NCBI GenBank assembly: GCA_900538885.1
Contig: UQAI01000070.1
Coordinates: 1-6,468, forward strand
From: an uncultured Mollicutes bacterium
GTDB lineage: Bacteria > Bacillota_I > Bacilli_A > ML615J-28 > CAG-313
Reading direction: 5' to 3'
Length of the DNA: 6,468 nt
The notes under the pieces were generated by a model. It made no database searches. It was not told the origin of the DNA and worked only from the letters and a program-made list of their open reading frames with translations. The first letter of the stretch is position 1. Each line of letters opens with the position of its first letter. A program made the translations under genes and the position numbers. Below are positions 5,720 to 6,468 of the stretch, in pieces.

Positions 5720-6468
5720 TTAACTTCTTTTTAATTTTGGATAATGATTGCTTGAATATGCATCATCCACAAATTCTATATCATTTAAATCCCAAATATT
5801 TTCATCCCAATTTAATTTAGTCAAATAAAATTCTTTATTACTTAATTCTTCTATTTCGACACTAATACGAGATGGAGTGATAACATCACTACTTGGATCG
5901 TAATGATTTATATAGTAATATTGGTTAGGTGCAACACTATTATCAATATTTCCTAAATTAGATATGCCATAAGTAAATGCTTCCGGTGCAGATACATCCT
6001 CACATTTAACTACAGCAAAGCAATTTGTAATATTGCCAACTTCCCATGATGCACCACCATTTTTTCCGGCTATTCCACCAACATGAGTATCTGAATTTGT
6101 GGCATTTTTGTCGCCAACTTCATTTGTAAGTTTTATAGTTATAGTACCAATTGCATAGCAATTTATGATATTACCATGATTAGTTGCGGTTATTCCTCCA
6201 GCATTTATGTGTATTGCTTTTAATTTCCACGTCATATCGATATCAAAATTTGTTACGCCTAATTTTTCAATAGTACCATAATTAGTTTGAAATAGGCCGA
6301 TTAAACCTGTATAGTATTTACGGTCTTGATATTTATTCTTAATAACAAAATTACTTATTTCATAACCATTACCATTAAAATGGCCTTCAAATCTTTTTAT
6401 TGGATTCCAGTTTATTCCTTCTAAATCGATATCAGCTTGTAATTCGTAATATGCTTTTTGTCCTTTAT
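5720..6468 (-). CDS. GLUG-repeat protein, probably cell-surface (5' end beyond the window)
   Basis: The frame is open from the right edge (first full codon at 6466) to the TAA at 5720, giving 248 residues with no start; the internal ATG at 6235 lies inside the repeat region and is not the true start. The sequence begins with YYELQADIDLEGINWNPI and HFNGNGYEISNFVI, the beta-helix lead-in usual before GLUG motifs. It continues with TGLIGLFQTNYGTIEKLGV. Two GLUG-like units follow, GGITATNHGNIINCYAIGTI and GGIAGKNGGASWEVGNITNC, then a decayed third (GISNLGNIDNS). The end, LNWDENIWDL and YPKLKRS, is the typical terminus of such proteins. GLUG repeats occur in large secreted or surface-anchored proteins, often adhesin-like. 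No LPxTG sorting signal or C-terminal membrane segment is seen here, so any signal peptide or anchor must be in the missing N-terminal part. Ligand unknown. Confidence 0.85.
   Translation of the reverse strand, partial: KGQKAYYELQADIDLEGINWNPIKRFEGHFNGNGYEISNFVIKNKYQDRKYYTGLIGLFQTNYGTIEKLGVTNFDIDMTWKLKAIHINAGGITATNHGNIINCYAIGTITIKLTNEVGDKNATNSDTHVGGIAGKNGGASWEVGNITNCFAVVKCEDVSAPEAFTYGISNLGNIDNSVAPNQYYYINHYDPSSDVITPSRISVEIEELSNKEFYLTKLNWDENIWDLNDIEFVDDAYSSNHYPKLKRS

Noticed and set aside
1..6468. CRISPR array, tRNA or rRNA genes, toxin-antitoxin pair, or defence system
   Set aside because: No spaced direct repeats, no cloverleaf or rRNA signature, and no paired small genes of known defence families were seen on either strand.

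Overview
The window is AT-rich chromosomal DNA of a low-GC Gram-positive-type bacterium. Tryptophan is encoded by TGG, and TGA acts as a stop (end of tdk), so the standard bacterial code is used. Shine-Dalgarno sites are strong (GGAGG, GAGGTGA). A small SRP RNA, a type II thymidine kinase and a tadA-SRP RNA arrangement fit Bacilli or the standard-code lineages near Mollicutes (Acholeplasma/Izemoplasma/Erysipelotrichia-like). That placement is inference. dapF implies diaminopimelate or lysine synthesis.

Layout. (1) Bases 1-272 hold a decayed 3' end of an IS200/IS605-family tnpB gene, cut off next to a terminator. (2) Bases 274-3723, read leftwards, form one operon: a Nudix hydrolase, rlmI, dapF and dusB. 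It starts at an extended -10 promoter near 3715-3723 and ends at a perfect 12-bp hairpin terminator at 274-305. Gene spacing is very tight (14, 7 and -1 bases, taking the TTG start of the Nudix gene). (3) Bases 3784-5041, also leftwards, hold tdk, tadA and the SRP RNA gene (ffs). tdk has its own promoter. The SRP RNA has a perfect-consensus promoter whose -35 box lies inside the last codons of tadA. (4) Bases 5109-5712 hold one rightward gene with its own promoter and a very strong ribosome binding site. Its 170-residue product reads like the C-terminal third of a GH13 alpha-glucosidase with no catalytic barrel. (5) Bases 5720-6468 hold the 3' part of a leftward gene for a GLUG-repeat, probably surface-exposed, protein. 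It runs off the right edge. A hairpin at 5685-5712 lies between these two convergent genes.

Together the central genes are housekeeping: nucleotide salvage and clean-up (tdk, Nudix), tRNA and rRNA modification (tadA, dusB, rlmI), protein targeting (SRP RNA) and the meso-DAP branch (dapF). The least ordinary items are the orphan GH13-like C-terminal gene, the non-GNRA apical loop of the SRP RNA, the SRP promoter embedded in tadA, and the frameshifted tnpB relic. I found no new defence or mobile system that the sequence can support.
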